Shown: one piece after another, positions 43,691 through 51,864 of the stretch
How the letters are laid out: the number at the start of each line of letters is the position of its first letter
Position numbering within the stretch: position 1 is the stretch's first letter
Assembly: GCA_944325625.1 (NCBI GenBank)
Contig: CALVAP010000004.1
Location: forward strand, 62,001 to 126,000
Source: Candidatus Gastranaerophilales bacterium
Lineage (GTDB): Bacteria > Cyanobacteriota > Vampirovibrionia > Gastranaerophilales > Gastranaerophilaceae
Length of the DNA: 64,000 nucleotides
Direction: 5' to 3'
The notes under the pieces: model-generated
Seen by the model: the letters and a program-made list of their open reading frames with translations, nothing else
What the model was told of the DNA's origin: nothing
Database searches by the model: none
Translations under genes and position numbers: made by a program

Positions 43691-44754
43691 TGACAATAAT
43701 CTCCGATGATAATAGTTTCGAATACAAAACCCCTGAGAGAAAAAATAAAAATATTGAAGCTCAGGTAAATGAGTTTGATAAGTCCTTTGAAAATAATATT
43801 CGTCCAAAATCATTTGACGATTATATCGGACAAAGCGCTCTCAAAGGAAATCTTAAAATCTCAATAGAAGCAGCAAAAAAAAGAGGACAAGTGCTGGATC
43901 ACTTGCTTTTCTACGGCCCGCCCGGACTGGGAAAAACAACTCTAGCCGGAGTTATAGCTGCAGAAATGAATAGCGATATAAAAATCACATCCGCACCGGC
44001 GCTAGAACGTCCTAGAGATATAATCGGTATTCTTATGTCACTCAAAGGAGGAGAGGTTCTTTTTATTGACGAAATTCACAGATTAAACAAAATAGCAGAA
44101 GAAATTCTCTACCCTGCGATGGAAGACTTTTTTCTTGATATGACAACAGGAAAAGCTCAATCAGTTAAAACTCTCAGAATTCCCGTACCCAAATTCACTC
44201 TAATAGGCGCGACTACTAAAGCAGGTGCACTCTCAGGCCCCCTTAGGGATAGATTTGGAATAATTCACCGCCTCGAATTCTATACGACCGAAGAATTATG
44301 TTCTGTAGTAAAAAGAACCGCAAAAATTTTAGACTTTCAGATAAAAGAAGAAGGAGCAAAAGCTATTGCAAAACGCTCAAGAGGTACACCAAGAATTGCA
44401 AATCGACTTGTAAAAAGAGTTGCCGACTATGCACTGGTTAAATCAAACGGAATAATTACAGAAGAAATTGCAAATCAGGCACTTGATGTATTGAAAATAG
44501 ATAACCAAGGTCTGGACACAACAGACAGAGCACTGCTAAAGCTAATAATCGACAAATATGACGGCGGTCCGGTAGGTTTGGAAACTATAGCTGCAGCCTT
44601 AGGTGAGGATTCTCGAACAATAGAAGATGTATACGAGCCGTATTTACTTCAAGAAGGACTAATTCAAAGAACCCCAAGAGGCAGGAAAGTTTCACCACAA
44701 GGTTACCGCCATCTTGGTTTTAAGCCGCCTATCGAACAGCAAACTCTTTTTTAA
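43690..44754 (+). CDS. ruvB: Holliday junction branch migration helicase RuvB
   Basis: 354 residues. Walker [10 protein letters not shown] (76-84), Walker [11 protein letters not shown], sensor [18 protein letters not shown], and the C-terminal winged helix ([21 protein letters not shown]). Works with RuvA and RuvC, which are not in the window. The first 35 residues are more polar than usual. The mazG-ruvB overlap (TAATG) implies coupled translation. Confidence 0.97.
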   Translation: MTIISDDNSFEYKTPERKNKNIEAQVNEFDKSFENNIRPKSFDDYIGQSALKGNLKISIEAAKKRGQVLDHLLFYGPPGLGKTTLAGVIAAEMNSDIKITSAPALERPRDIIGILMSLKGGEVLFIDEIHRLNKIAEEILYPAMEDFFLDMTTGKAQSVKTLRIPVPKFTLIGATTKAGALSGPLRDRFGIIHRLEFYTTEELCSVVKRTAKILDFQIKEEGAKAIAKRSRGTPRIANRLVKRVADYALVKSNGIITEEIANQALDVLKIDNQGLDTTDRALLKLIIDKYDGGPVGLETIAAALGEDSRTIEDVYEPYLLQEGLIQRTPRGRKVSPQGYRHLGFKPPIEQQTLF

Positions 44755-44877
44755 AAAATTAAGTTTTGTTAAGCAATTTTTGCCTCAATATATACATTTG
44801 TTAAGTTTTGTAACAAGGTAAGTATTCATGGAAACATGCACCGCTACATGATTTCGACATGTTTTGAATAGTCAGCT

Positions 44878-44928
44878 ATTTGTTTAGTAAACAAATATTT
44901 GTAATAAATAGTTTTTTTGTCCTATAAT
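44878..44928 (+). promoter_or_regulatory. promoter with 19-base palindromic operator
   Basis: Perfect palindrome ATTTGTTTA-G-TAAACAAAT (44878-44896) ends three bases before a -35 box TTGTAA (44899-44904), followed by an 18-base spacer and TATAAT (44923-44928). The site is placed as for an activator or overlapping repressor of the yggS-type/sepF genes. Confidence 0.6.
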
Positions 44929-44999
44929 AATAAAGGCAGTTACATGCTGGCGTTTTTCAAAAGCGAGTCAGAAAATGTATCTTTCACAGGGGAAAACAA

Positions 45000-45668
45000 T
45001 TGAAAAATACAATAGAAAAAAACTTGCTTGAAGTTAAACAAAAAATCGAACCTTATAATCCGAATATAATCGCAGTCACTAAATATTTTGACTATCATGC
45101 AATAATAGATGCTTATTCAGTAGGAATAAGGGATTTTGGTGAAAATCGAGTTCTTGATGCAATCGCAAAAATCTCGCAGTTGGATGAAGAAATTCGGAAG
45201 AATTCAAGATTTCACCTTATCGGGCATCTTCAAAAAAACAAGGTCAAAAAAGCTGTTGGAAATTTTGACTTAATTCAATCCGTAGATACCTTGGAGCTTG
45301 CTTATGAAATTAATGATCAAGCAGCAAAAATTGGAATTGTTCAGGATGTATTAGTTCAAATAAACAACGCAAAAGAGCCGCAAAAATCAGGGTTCTATCC
45401 TGAAGATATTTTCAGAGATTTTGGGGAAATAATAAAACTGAAAAATCTTAGGGTTAAAGGCGTGATGAATATGGCTCCACTTATTGATGACAGAGAACAA
45501 ATTTTAAATCTGTTTAAAGACGTAGTCCGTATAAAAACAGAATTGGAAAAAAAGTTCTCCTACCCGCTCGAGGAAATTTCTATGGGGATGAGTGGTGATT
45601 ACGATTTGGCAGCGCAAGCCGGTGCAACGATGATAAGGCTGGGGAAAAAACTATTTCAGGATAATTAA
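45000..45668 (+). CDS. YggS-family PLP homeostasis protein
   Basis: 222 residues, PLP-binding TIM-barrel fold. IIAVTKYFDYHAI carries the PLP lysine, followed by GENRVLDAIAKI, FHLIGHLQKNKVKKAV, LIQSVDTLELA, VKGVMNMAPL and SMGMSGDYDLAAQAGATMIRLGKKLF. Start is TTG at 45000 with AGGGG eight bases before it. Located just before sepF, as in cyanobacteria and many Gram-positives. Confidence 0.93.
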   Translation: MKNTIEKNLLEVKQKIEPYNPNIIAVTKYFDYHAIIDAYSVGIRDFGENRVLDAIAKISQLDEEIRKNSRFHLIGHLQKNKVKKAVGNFDLIQSVDTLELAYEINDQAAKIGIVQDVLVQINNAKEPQKSGFYPEDIFRDFGEIIKLKNLRVKGVMNMAPLIDDREQILNLFKDVVRIKTELEKKFSYPLEEISMGMSGDYDLAAQAGATMIRLGKKLFQDN

Positions 45669-45691
45669 ATTAAATATTGGGAGGAAAAACA

Positions 45692-46177
45692 GTGAGCGTA
45701 TCACAAGGAATCAAATCTATCGTAGGATTTTTGACACAAGGTTTTGAACAAAAAGAAGATGACATCTTTGAAGACATGCAAAATGATTTTGAGTATCAAA
45801 CTCAAGACAATCTTGCGCTTGAACCGTTGTATGGTTCTCGTGAAAGAGAAAACAGAGAATCTAAAGTAGTTTCTCATCCAAATTTCCGCGGATATGAAGT
45901 TATTGTTTGTGAACCGCGCTCATATGATCAATCTGTTAATATCGTAAAACATCTTAAAGATAAAAAGACGGTTATTTTGAACCTTCATCTTTTGGACAAA
46001 GAACAATCTTTGAGAATCGTTGACTTCCTTTGTGGCGCAACACATGCTCTTAATGGAAATCAGCAAAGAATCGGGGATGCTGTATTTATTTTCACTCCTC
46101 AAAACATTAATCTTTCTGCTGAAAGTCAAAAGAGCAAGATGATTATCAAAGATGCATTGTGGAATCAAGCTCAATAA
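45692..46177 (+). CDS. sepF: cell division protein SepF
   Basis: 161 residues from the GTG at 45692 with GGGAGG upstream; an in-frame TTG at 45677 is rejected because it includes the ribosome site. N-terminal amphipathic membrane helix (VSQGIKSIVGFLTQGF), polar linker, and C-terminal SepF domain (YEVIVCEPRSYDQSVNIVKHLKDKKTVILNLHLLDKEQSLRIVDFLCGATHALNG...GDAVFIFTPQNINL). Anchors FtsZ to the membrane. Terminator follows. Confidence 0.96.
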   Translation: MSVSQGIKSIVGFLTQGFEQKEDDIFEDMQNDFEYQTQDNLALEPLYGSRERENRESKVVSHPNFRGYEVIVCEPRSYDQSVNIVKHLKDKKTVILNLHLLDKEQSLRIVDFLCGATHALNGNQQRIGDAVFIFTPQNINLSAESQKSKMIIKDALWNQAQ

Positions 46178-46242
46178 TTGAGCTATGTTGGAGGAGAGGG
46201 CACTATATAGTTTGAATTAGTGCAGTTTTTAAAATTTTCTTT

Positions 46243-46266
46243 GGTCGCATTTAATGCGACCTTTTT
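46243..46266 (+). terminator. rho-independent terminator after sepF
   Basis: GGTCGCAT (46243-46250), loop TTA, ATGCGACC (46254-46261), followed by five T. Confidence 0.9.
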
Positions 46267-46309
46267 ATTATATTTATGCGGTAAACTTTCAAATATTTAT
46301 AAATTAGAT

Positions 46310-46323
46310 TATAATATAGTTTA
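46310..46323 (+). promoter_or_regulatory. -10 box of leaderless neuB-like gene
   Basis: TATAAT (46310-46315) ends seven bases before the ATG at 46323, without Shine-Dalgarno. A weak -35 (TTTCAA, 46287-46292) sits 17 bases upstream. Confidence 0.5.
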
Positions 46324-47222
46324 TGGAAAAGAAGAGAACAAACGCGTTTAATTTAATAGCAGAAATAGGCTGCAATCATCAAGGGAATATAAACCTTGCT
46401 AAAGAACTGATTGTTAATGCACGCCGCTGCGGCTGTAACATTGTAAAATTTCAAAAAAGGACACCGGAACTGCAATTTACACCCGAGAAATTCAACGCCC
46501 CACACCCATCGCCAGAGAATGCTTTCGGAAAAACATATGGTGAACATAGAAAAAATCTTGAGTTCAATATCGAACAACATAGAGAATTAATGAATTTTGC
46601 ACGCGCAAACAGGATAGAATACTCTTGCAGCGTGTTTGATATCATTTCAGCAAAAGAGCTGGTTTCAATTCATCCTTCGCACATAAAAATTCCTTCAACA
46701 TGTAATCATAATTCAGAAATTATTGAATACATCGCCAAAAACTTTTTTGGCACAATACATGTTTCACTTGGAATGACAACACATACCGAAGAAGCAAACC
46801 TTATCACTATTTTAAATAAGCATAATAAACTTAAAAATACCGTCTTGTACCATTGCGTTTCTTGTTATCCTGTTGAGGATAAGGATGTATGTCTTCCTGA
46901 AATAACAAGACTGAGTAAAATATATCAAAGTGAAGTTAAAGCGATAGGATTATCAGGTCACCATATCGGAACGCTGGTTGATTGTATGGCTTTGGCTCTT
47001 GGAGTTCAATATATTGAGCGTCACTTCACTTTCGATAAAAATGCAAAAGGCTCAGACCATAAAATTTCGTTAAATTATGACGAAATGAGAGAACTAAGCG
47101 AGCAACTTAACCATGCAAGCTTATACTTAAACCAAAAACCTAAAAAGATTTTAGATTGTGAACTCAAAACAAGGAAGTTTCATAAAGAAAATTTTATTAC
47201 AGCAGGTTATGAAAATGGCTAA
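46323..47222 (+). CDS. neuB: NeuB-family nonulosonic acid synthase lacking the SAF domain
   Basis: 299 residues. Condenses phosphoenolpyruvate with a hexosamine-type sugar to form a sialic acid-like 9-carbon acid. Matches the NeuB barrel: FNLIAEIGCNHQGNINLAKELI, VKFQKRTPELQF, IEYSCSVFDIISAKEL, YHCVSCYPVEDKDVCL, IGLSGHHIGT and IERHFTFDKNAKGSDHKISL. It stops after LDCELKTRKFHKENF, where other NeuB proteins continue into an antifreeze-like SAF domain, so it is about 45 residues shorter. No neuA or epimerase is nearby. The next gene begins inside its end. Confidence 0.82.
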   Translation: MEKKRTNAFNLIAEIGCNHQGNINLAKELIVNARRCGCNIVKFQKRTPELQFTPEKFNAPHPSPENAFGKTYGEHRKNLEFNIEQHRELMNFARANRIEYSCSVFDIISAKELVSIHPSHIKIPSTCNHNSEIIEYIAKNFFGTIHVSLGMTTHTEEANLITILNKHNKLKNTVLYHCVSCYPVEDKDVCLPEITRLSKIYQSEVKAIGLSGHHIGTLVDCMALALGVQYIERHFTFDKNAKGSDHKISLNYDEMRELSEQLNHASLYLNQKPKKILDCELKTRKFHKENFITAGYENG

Positions 47223-48600
47223 AAAAAGACTTTTTATCGTTGCCGGAACATTTACAACCGCTATAAGCGCAGCTTTAATAAAACAACTTAATACTCCCAA
47301 TTGCGAAAACTATCTTGTTTCTATCGCACCGACGTTATACGAAAATGTTGATGTTCATATAAAAAATGAAGCACAGCGACTTGAAATATTTAAGGAAATT
47401 TGGTTTTATTTTGATTTTTGCGCTCCAAAATCAAAATTTAAAGAAGAAAAACCACATGTTTTAAGCTTCAATGTACAAAAATTCAAAGCGGCAACGGGCA
47501 ATATTGAATTTGACGAAATTTTTTCCGTATATATTCACGGGGCAGCAAACCACCTATTTAATCAGTATCCCAAAGCCGATTTGTATTTTATGGAAGATGG
47601 AACAGCCGCATACCTAAAAATGGATAATGCCTCCAAAATTAACAAACGGGCGAAAAAAATATATACACTGAACTATTTTAACAAAATAAAACCCTTTGTT
47701 GCCACGCATGAAGGAGTAAAACCGGTTACAATCGATAAAAACCTGGTCAAAGAAGTTTTTGAAAAAATAGCATCACAAGTTAATGCTAAGTTTGATAGAA
47801 AACAAAAATCCGTCATCTTTTGTGCTCAAAACATCTCAATTAACCAAAAAGCAATGAAATACGACGATGAACTCAATTTGTACAAAAGGAACATTGAAAA
47901 TCTACTGAAAAAAGGGTATTTGGTATATTTTAAAGAACACCCCAAAACGCCTTTAATGTTCTTCAACAATTTGAAAAAACAAATAACTGACCCCAACTTT
48001 GTGAACTTGGGCAGTTTTAATATTTTACCCGTAGAAGTTCTGGTTCCAATGATTTCGCCGGTAGCTGTAGTGTCAATGTTTTCATCCGCATTATTTACGG
48101 TGCCTTGGATATTTTCAATACCCGCTTTTACTTTTTTTATGGACAAAGAATTTATAAATCACGAAATATTTGGTATCGCACACCTGCTTGTCGCCCATTA
48201 CATCCCTTCAATTGACCTTGTCGATGAAAAGCCGGATATTACAAAACAAAATTTTAATTTCTTTATCGAAAAAACGCTCCCGCTTGAAAGACAAACTATC
48301 TATTCCATAAAACTTATTGATTATTTTAAACTGTTTATTTCTAAAAGACAGTTTAATAAGCTTCAAAAAGACTTTAAAAAATGTCATAAATTTTTATTAA
48401 ATTATGCAAACTTAAGAAATGAAGTAGTAGATTTATTTTTAAATCAATCTTATCTCTCCTTCTTATTGTATTATGCAGAAGACTATCAAAAACAATACAA
48501 AAAATACCTGGAAAGTAAAAAAAAGAAAAAAAGTTCTCTAAAAGACACATTAAACTTTATAAAGGAAGGGCTTGCCATTATTTTCAAGCTTGTATTGTAA
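47215..48600 (+). CDS. polysialyltransferase-like protein
   Basis: 461 residues from ATG 47215, overlapping the neuB stop by eight bases (ATG at 47209 is the alternative). The N-terminal MAKKRLFIVAGTFTTAIS and middle region (YFMEDGTAAYL, VIFCAQNISIN, YFKEHPKTPLMFF, LPVEVLVPMISPVAVVSMFSSAL) match the alpha-2,8-polysialyltransferase family (GT52/GT-B-like fold, POLYST). It probably adds sialic acid-like residues to a surface polymer. The C-terminal 100 residues are basic and helical and may associate with the membrane. Confidence 0.7.
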   Translation: MAKKRLFIVAGTFTTAISAALIKQLNTPNCENYLVSIAPTLYENVDVHIKNEAQRLEIFKEIWFYFDFCAPKSKFKEEKPHVLSFNVQKFKAATGNIEFDEIFSVYIHGAANHLFNQYPKADLYFMEDGTAAYLKMDNASKINKRAKKIYTLNYFNKIKPFVATHEGVKPVTIDKNLVKEVFEKIASQVNAKFDRKQKSVIFCAQNISINQKAMKYDDELNLYKRNIENLLKKGYLVYFKEHPKTPLMFFNNLKKQITDPNFVNLGSFNILPVEVLVPMISPVAVVSMFSSALFTVPWIFSIPAFTFFMDKEFINHEIFGIAHLLVAHYIPSIDLVDEKPDITKQNFNFFIEKTLPLERQTIYSIKLIDYFKLFISKRQFNKLQKDFKKCHKFLLNYANLRNEVVDLFLNQSYLSFLLYYAEDYQKQYKKYLESKKKKKSSLKDTLNFIKEGLAIIFKLVL

Positions 48601-48688
48601 ACTTTTCATACAAATTAAATTAAAACTGGCAAAATAAAAGTATTATGATTATTAAACATCAAGAACCCCAAAAGAGGAAAATAAAGAG

Positions 48689-49699
48689 ATGACCGTAACC
48701 AATACCACGCAACTACCCAATTTTAACTTTATAAATCAACCACCTAAGATATCAAACACTCAGGAAAATTCAAAAGCCGAAACATATAGCGACCCGCTTT
48801 CTAAATGGCCTGTAAGAGGGCTAGCATACTCCAATGAACTTGGGGTTGCGATTGGTGAAATTGCCCCCAAACTTGGTGCTCTTTTATGGGTTCCTGCTTT
48901 AATGTATTTTGGAGCGGACATATACGATAAATATAAAAACCAGGAAACAAACTATAATCCAAGCACAAAAAGAGCACTGGAACAAGCAACCTTTCAGGCT
49001 CTGGCCAGCGTAATTCTTCCTACTGTTACAGTCCATGCCGGACAAAAAATCATTTCTTTTGCTGATAGAATTACCAAAGATGGTCTCTCTACCAACGCTA
49101 AAGAAGAAACCTTAAATTTCATCCACGATTTTATAAATAAATCAAAACTCACTACCTATGAGAATAATTTTGATTTATACTACGAAAAATTCAATGCTTC
49201 TCTAAAAACATATATTGATGATGTGAAAGGAGAACAACATTCCAAAAATATATTTTTAAAAATATATAATTGGTTATTCTCAACAAAACATCCTGAAGCG
49301 CTTAGCTATGCAAATAAAGAAAAGTTAATGGCATATGCGAATAATCAACTCAGATCGCTAATTGAAATGCGCTCAAAACTGATGAATAATCAGCGACCTA
49401 AGGACATCTCCAACAATGTATTTAACAGTTTTTGCACAATCCAAGAAACTTTTAAAAAGGAATTTGGGGAAGAACACTATTTACACAAATCTGCCAAATA
49501 TGCACTAAAAGAACAACTTAATGCTAACATATTTAAACTTAAAATGTTCAAAACCCTAGGCGGATTTATAGCTTTAGGCGCTATGATTAAACCTATAGAT
49601 ATGTTCGTTGAACAAACAATTATGAAAAAAGTTGTTGAACCAAACATTGAAAAACTTAATAAAATTAACTTCAAAAGAAAAACAGAAACCACAAATTAA
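48689..49699 (+). CDS. hypothetical protein with internal membrane segments
   Basis: 336 residues. Polar N-terminus, then GLAYSNELGVAIGEIAPKLGALLWVPALMYFG (about 50-80, hydrophobic hairpin), a second hydrophobic stretch (ATFQALASVILPTVTVHA, 98-115), and a long Lys/Asn-rich helical body; a third near 285-300 (GGFIALGAMIK). It resembles the 710-residue protein at 13010 in composition but not enough to call them homologs by eye. No family known to me. AAAGAGG and AAAGAG precede the ATG. Confidence 0.72.
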   Translation: MTVTNTTQLPNFNFINQPPKISNTQENSKAETYSDPLSKWPVRGLAYSNELGVAIGEIAPKLGALLWVPALMYFGADIYDKYKNQETNYNPSTKRALEQATFQALASVILPTVTVHAGQKIISFADRITKDGLSTNAKEETLNFIHDFINKSKLTTYENNFDLYYEKFNASLKTYIDDVKGEQHSKNIFLKIYNWLFSTKHPEALSYANKEKLMAYANNQLRSLIEMRSKLMNNQRPKDISNNVFNSFCTIQETFKKEFGEEHYLHKSAKYALKEQLNANIFKLKMFKTLGGFIALGAMIKPIDMFVEQTIMKKVVEPNIEKLNKINFKRKTETTN

Positions 49700-49734
49700 T
49701 GCTAATAGGGTGTAAGCTATTTAAAGAGTTTTAA

Positions 49735-50898
49735 TCACTCTTTTATGAATTCTTTGAGGGATATTTTCCCTTCTGACTCCTGTTGGAAGGTTCTTGCTAT
49801 TGCACTAACATAGTCTTTATAACCCGCCCTATCATTTACCATTTTATTATAAACAGCACGTTTTCTACGAGGATTTGAGCATGAATTTTCATCCACTACA
49901 GGTTTTTTAGCATCATTTAGAATTGCTCTAAGATTTTTTTTGATATTTTCTACAATCTCCGGATGCATGTCAACAAACTTGGTCATAGGAATGTTGTTCC
50001 TAGTTAAATTATTACATCTGGCGCAAGCAACTGCCAGATTATGAGGAGCTGTAACGCCTCCAGCGGTTCGAGGCTTTATATGTTCCAATGTTGAGGTCGC
50101 CTCGTAAAAAAGCTGCTCTACTATCTCTCTTGGCGAACGCCTATAATACTTAACCATAAAAGCACTTTCGGACTCAAAAGATTGCGGCATTTTCTCCGCT
50201 TCACTTATAATCTTCTTTATTACACTTCTATTCCTAAACACAGGTAAATATAAAATATTCTTTAGTTCATGCAAAAAGGTTTTACGTTTAAATACTCCGG
50301 CATCGCTTTCATTATTTATCCATTGAGTGGTTTCATATAAAATACTTTGGAAAAGTTTTTTTTCTATATCAGAATTAAAAGCCCCAGAGTATTTTTTTCT
50401 TATGTTTCTTAAAACCTCTAGCTGCTCTTGCTCCAATTCGGCTTTATACACAGGTGCTAACCTGGTCAATATTTCTTGAATATTTTCATCAGGGTATTTT
50501 ATAGCTGCAGTTGCTATCTTCTGCGCAATATTCCTCTTTATACCTTTGAGATACTTTCGATTTTCCAACAACTTCTCAGCCAGTTCTTCCCCCCTAGCAT
50601 TTGCCATACTCAAAGCTAAACGGGATTTCATACTTGCAGGCATCATAGGCTCGCCACAATATATGCAAGGCAAATCTTTTATCTCCTTTATTGTTGAAAG
50701 ACACTTTGAAAACCCAGCATTCCTGTTTTCTGCAATAACTTCTGCGGGATTCTCGCGTGTTCCAAAAGAAACCACATCAGAACTCAATCCTCCCATATAG
50801 TTTTGATTTATAAATAAAGGATTGCGTCTTAATTTGTAATTGCAACTGTAACTGTAGTTACCGTTATTCTGTATTAACTGCGCGCCAATAATTTTCAT
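49735..50898 (-). CDS. HNH endonuclease domain protein with N-terminal VSFG motif
   Basis: 387 residues. A polar first 45 ends in DVVSFGTREN (41-50). A CxxC at 78-81 (PCIYCGEPM) and a second at 292-295 (ACARCNN) frame the HNH core LEHIKPRTAGGVTAPHNLAVACARCNN, where His273 in LEHIKP is the likely catalytic base. Such nucleases cut DNA, but the long helical middle (100-265) is unusual. The VSFG motif also occurs in the protein at 34053, so the enzyme may be exported or targeted; this is speculation. No restriction or toxin partner is adjacent. Confidence 0.78.
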   Translation of the reverse strand: MKIIGAQLIQNNGNYSYSCNYKLRRNPLFINQNYMGGLSSDVVSFGTRENPAEVIAENRNAGFSKCLSTIKEIKDLPCIYCGEPMMPASMKSRLALSMANARGEELAEKLLENRKYLKGIKRNIAQKIATAAIKYPDENIQEILTRLAPVYKAELEQEQLEVLRNIRKKYSGAFNSDIEKKLFQSILYETTQWINNESDAGVFKRKTFLHELKNILYLPVFRNRSVIKKIISEAEKMPQSFESESAFMVKYYRRSPREIVEQLFYEATSTLEHIKPRTAGGVTAPHNLAVACARCNNLTRNNIPMTKFVDMHPEIVENIKKNLRAILNDAKKPVVDENSCSNPRRKRAVYNKMVNDRAGYKDYVSAIARTFQQESEGKISLKEFIKE

Positions 50899-50970
50899 AC
50901 ATTTATTATAAATGTGAACAATAATTTATTTGTCACCATTGTTAAAAAAATTTACATCAAACCTCATAAA

Positions 50971-50994
50971 AAAATACCGCGCTTTCGCGCGGTA
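50971..50994 (-). terminator. rho-independent terminator of the 237-residue gene
   Basis: TACCGCGC (50975-50982)/GCGCGGTA (50987-50994) with a four-base loop; on the minus strand it is followed by a run of T (50968-50974). Confidence 0.85.
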
Positions 50995-51005
50995 CATTAC
51001 ATGTT

Positions 51006-51716
51006 TTATTCAAAACTCTTAAGTTTTAACAGAGGATCTTCTAAATATCTTGCTATATCATCACCGGTTTGCATTTTTCCGGGAGCTTCGAACAACTCTG
51101 TCAGAACAGGTAGCTTTTGTCCATCTTCTCTAGCTACAACCTGGAGTATATTTTCATTACCCTTTATTAGTACATTCCCATTTTTGGCAGTTGCTCTTAT
51201 CGCAAATTTTTGTCCTTCTCCCTTTGCTGGATTGGCCCAATCATTTATTTTTATATTTACAGGAGTATGAGAATCTACTCCACTCGGCTTTAATCTTGCA
51301 AAAAGTTTTGATATAAACCCTCTGATACCAACTTGTCCATTATCTCCAACAAGTTCGCCATAATCAGAATTATTCGTTACTATAACTTTTTCTCCGGCAA
51401 ACTCTCCTAGGTTGTTCTTTGCTTTAACTGACGTTTCAAATCCGTCCAATGCCGGTTTTGTAACTATTTTTTTTCTATCTCCGTTTCTTAATACAACACT
51501 TACGTTTCTTGATACAAAATTTCCATCTGCATCAAATACATACCTATCTGGCTGTACCCTTCCTGCTTTACCTTTTTGCGGTTTATTTAATGCATCCAAA
51601 ACATCTACCGTATGAAATTTAGTCCCTTTAATATCAAATTCTCTGGTTACAACTTTTTTAAAACGATTTACCGCCATTGAATAAGTAAAATCTGCAATAC
51701 TTTGTATTTTCAACAT
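51006..51716 (-). CDS. hypothetical protein
   Basis: 236 residues from the ATG at 51716, which has GGAAGGAAAA upstream; a longer frame from 51776 lacks a site. Beta-rich by eye: GTKFHTVDVLDAL, RYVFDADGNFVSRNVSVVLRNGDRKKIVTK, VKIKINDWANP-like (VNIKINDWANPAKGEG), VLIKGNENILQVVAREDG. No signal peptide or membrane helix, one basic N-terminal helix. I do not recognise a family. It has its own terminator. Confidence 0.72.
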   Translation of the reverse strand: MLKIQSIADFTYSMAVNRFKKVVTREFDIKGTKFHTVDVLDALNKPQKGKAGRVQPDRYVFDADGNFVSRNVSVVLRNGDRKKIVTKPALDGFETSVKAKNNLGEFAGEKVIVTNNSDYGELVGDNGQVGIRGFISKLFARLKPSGVDSHTPVNIKINDWANPAKGEGQKFAIRATAKNGNVLIKGNENILQVVAREDGQKLPVLTELFEAPGKMQTGDDIARYLEDPLLKLKSFE

Positions 51717-51814
51717 TTTTCCTTCCTTTTCTCTCGAGTACGCATACTTAGTTTGTGCCCTCACATGAAAAATCAAACAAAAATAAATTTGCTATTTTTT
51801 AAAAATTTTTCTTA

Positions 51815-51848
51815 ACAAAAAGAACACCGCTTAAAAAGGGTGTTCTTT
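51815..51848 (-). terminator. rho-independent terminator after pheT
   Basis: AAAGAACACC (51819-51828)/GGTGTTCTTT (51839-51848) with a ten-base loop; on the minus strand TTTT follows. Located 16 bases after the pheT stop. Confidence 0.8.
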
Positions 51849-51864
51849 CGTAATGTTTTTTATT

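Noticed and set aside
44832-44863. AAACATG...CATGTTT inverted repeat before the yggS-type gene
   Set aside because: Seven-base arms far apart in AT-rich sequence; chance is likely, and the 19-base palindrome nearby is much better.
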